From assembly GCA_021203685.1 (NCBI GenBank), contig JAJQAS010000034.1, positions 1 through 5,244 of the forward strand: a DNA stretch of 5,244 nt, read 5' to 3'. Shown piece by piece: positions 5,061 through 5,244 of this stretch. Source of the DNA: Clostridiales bacterium (GTDB lineage: Bacteria; Bacillota; Clostridia; Oscillospirales; Oscillospiraceae). A model generated the notes under the pieces. It was given only the letters and a program-made list of their open reading frames with translations, was not told where the DNA came from and made no database searches. The position numbers were made by a program, and so were the translations under genes. The first letter of the stretch is position 1. Every line of letters begins with the position of its first letter.

Positions 5061-5244
5061 ATGGACAACTCGATTTCTCTGCGCCAATATCTGGTGCTGC
5101 TGTTTGTGGCGCTGCTGTCCCCGCTGGTGAAGCTCATCCCCGGCGGGCTGGCGGCCCAGGCCGGGACCGGCGCGTGGCTTTCCACGCTGCTCCTGTTGCT
5201 GCCCGCCCTGGCGGTGGTGTGGCTGGCGGCGTACCTGGGGCGGG
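5061..5244 (+). CDS. gerB: Spore germinant receptor subunit B (spore permease family), N-terminal part
   Basis: The B subunit is an integral membrane protein of the amino acid/polyamine/organocation transporter superfamily that carries the germinant-binding site in receptors studied so far. Only the first 61 codons are present; the frame is open to the right edge. The ATG has GGAGGAG 8 nt upstream. The start, SISLRQYLVLLF (4-15), fits the family opening (IS.RQ), and LLSPLVKLIPGG (18-29) and AGTGAWLSTLLLLLP (34-48) match the first two helices with the AG.aaWLS pattern. It lies last in the visible operon after the small two-helix gene, giving the order A-C-small-B. A full B subunit has about 360 residues and ten helices; the rest lies outside the window. 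Confidence 0.9.
   Translation, partial: MDNSISLRQYLVLLFVALLSPLVKLIPGGLAAQAGTGAWLSTLLLLLPALAVVWLAAYLGR

Noticed and set aside
4136..5185. Minus-strand ORF of 349 codons opposite gerC, the small gene and gerB
   Set aside because: It crosses three plus-strand genes with family matches or coupling; the product is Pro/Ala/Arg/Leu-rich and resembles nothing.

Overview
The window looks like a GC-rich, endospore-forming member of the Clostridia, most like the Oscillospiraceae (Flavonifractor/Lawsonibacter/Intestinimonas type). That placement is inferred from three things: a spore germinant-receptor operon, Shine-Dalgarno (SD) sites of the AGGAGG type before the genes, and strong use of G/C at third codon positions. 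No database search was possible, so the genus is a guess.

Left half (1-1769, all genes on the minus strand). Read in transcription order, there is a PAS-like/HTH regulator of the YheO/DauR type (1769-1128), then the tRNA wobble methyltransferase TrmL (929-429), then the N-terminal 112 codons of phosphoglycerate kinase, which runs off the left edge (338-1). The regulator has a very good sigma-A promoter, TTGACA-16 bp-TAAAAT. TrmL has a fair one. A 26-bp near-palindrome lies between trmL and pgk.

Centre (1770-2158). This is a divergent control region of about 390 bp, much richer in A+T than its surroundings. It holds the regulator promoter, a 9-bp direct repeat (ACCGTACAA, 95 bp apart), a perfect SD followed by a possible 19-codon leader ORF starting with TTG, an extended -10-like element, and two short perfect hairpins.

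Right half (2159-5244, plus strand). This is an operon for a GerA-family spore germinant receptor: the A subunit (2159-3658), the C lipoprotein subunit (3707-4855, TTG start), a 61-residue, very tryptophan-rich protein with two membrane helices whose start codon overlaps the gerC stop (4852-5037), and the first 61 codons of the B subunit, an APC-type spore permease (5061 to the right edge). The gene order is A-C-small-B. In family terms, A and B form the inner-membrane part of the receptor, C is lipid-anchored, and the small protein resembles in size and topology the 'D' subunits found with some receptor operons. The receptor would be made in the forespore and would trigger germination when a nutrient or bile-type germinant binds; the germinant cannot be read from the sequence.

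The left-hand genes are housekeeping. The most interesting parts are the small Trp-rich membrane protein, the unusual control region before the operon, and the regulator facing a receptor operon. I found no sign of a mobile element, CRISPR array, tRNA or rRNA.
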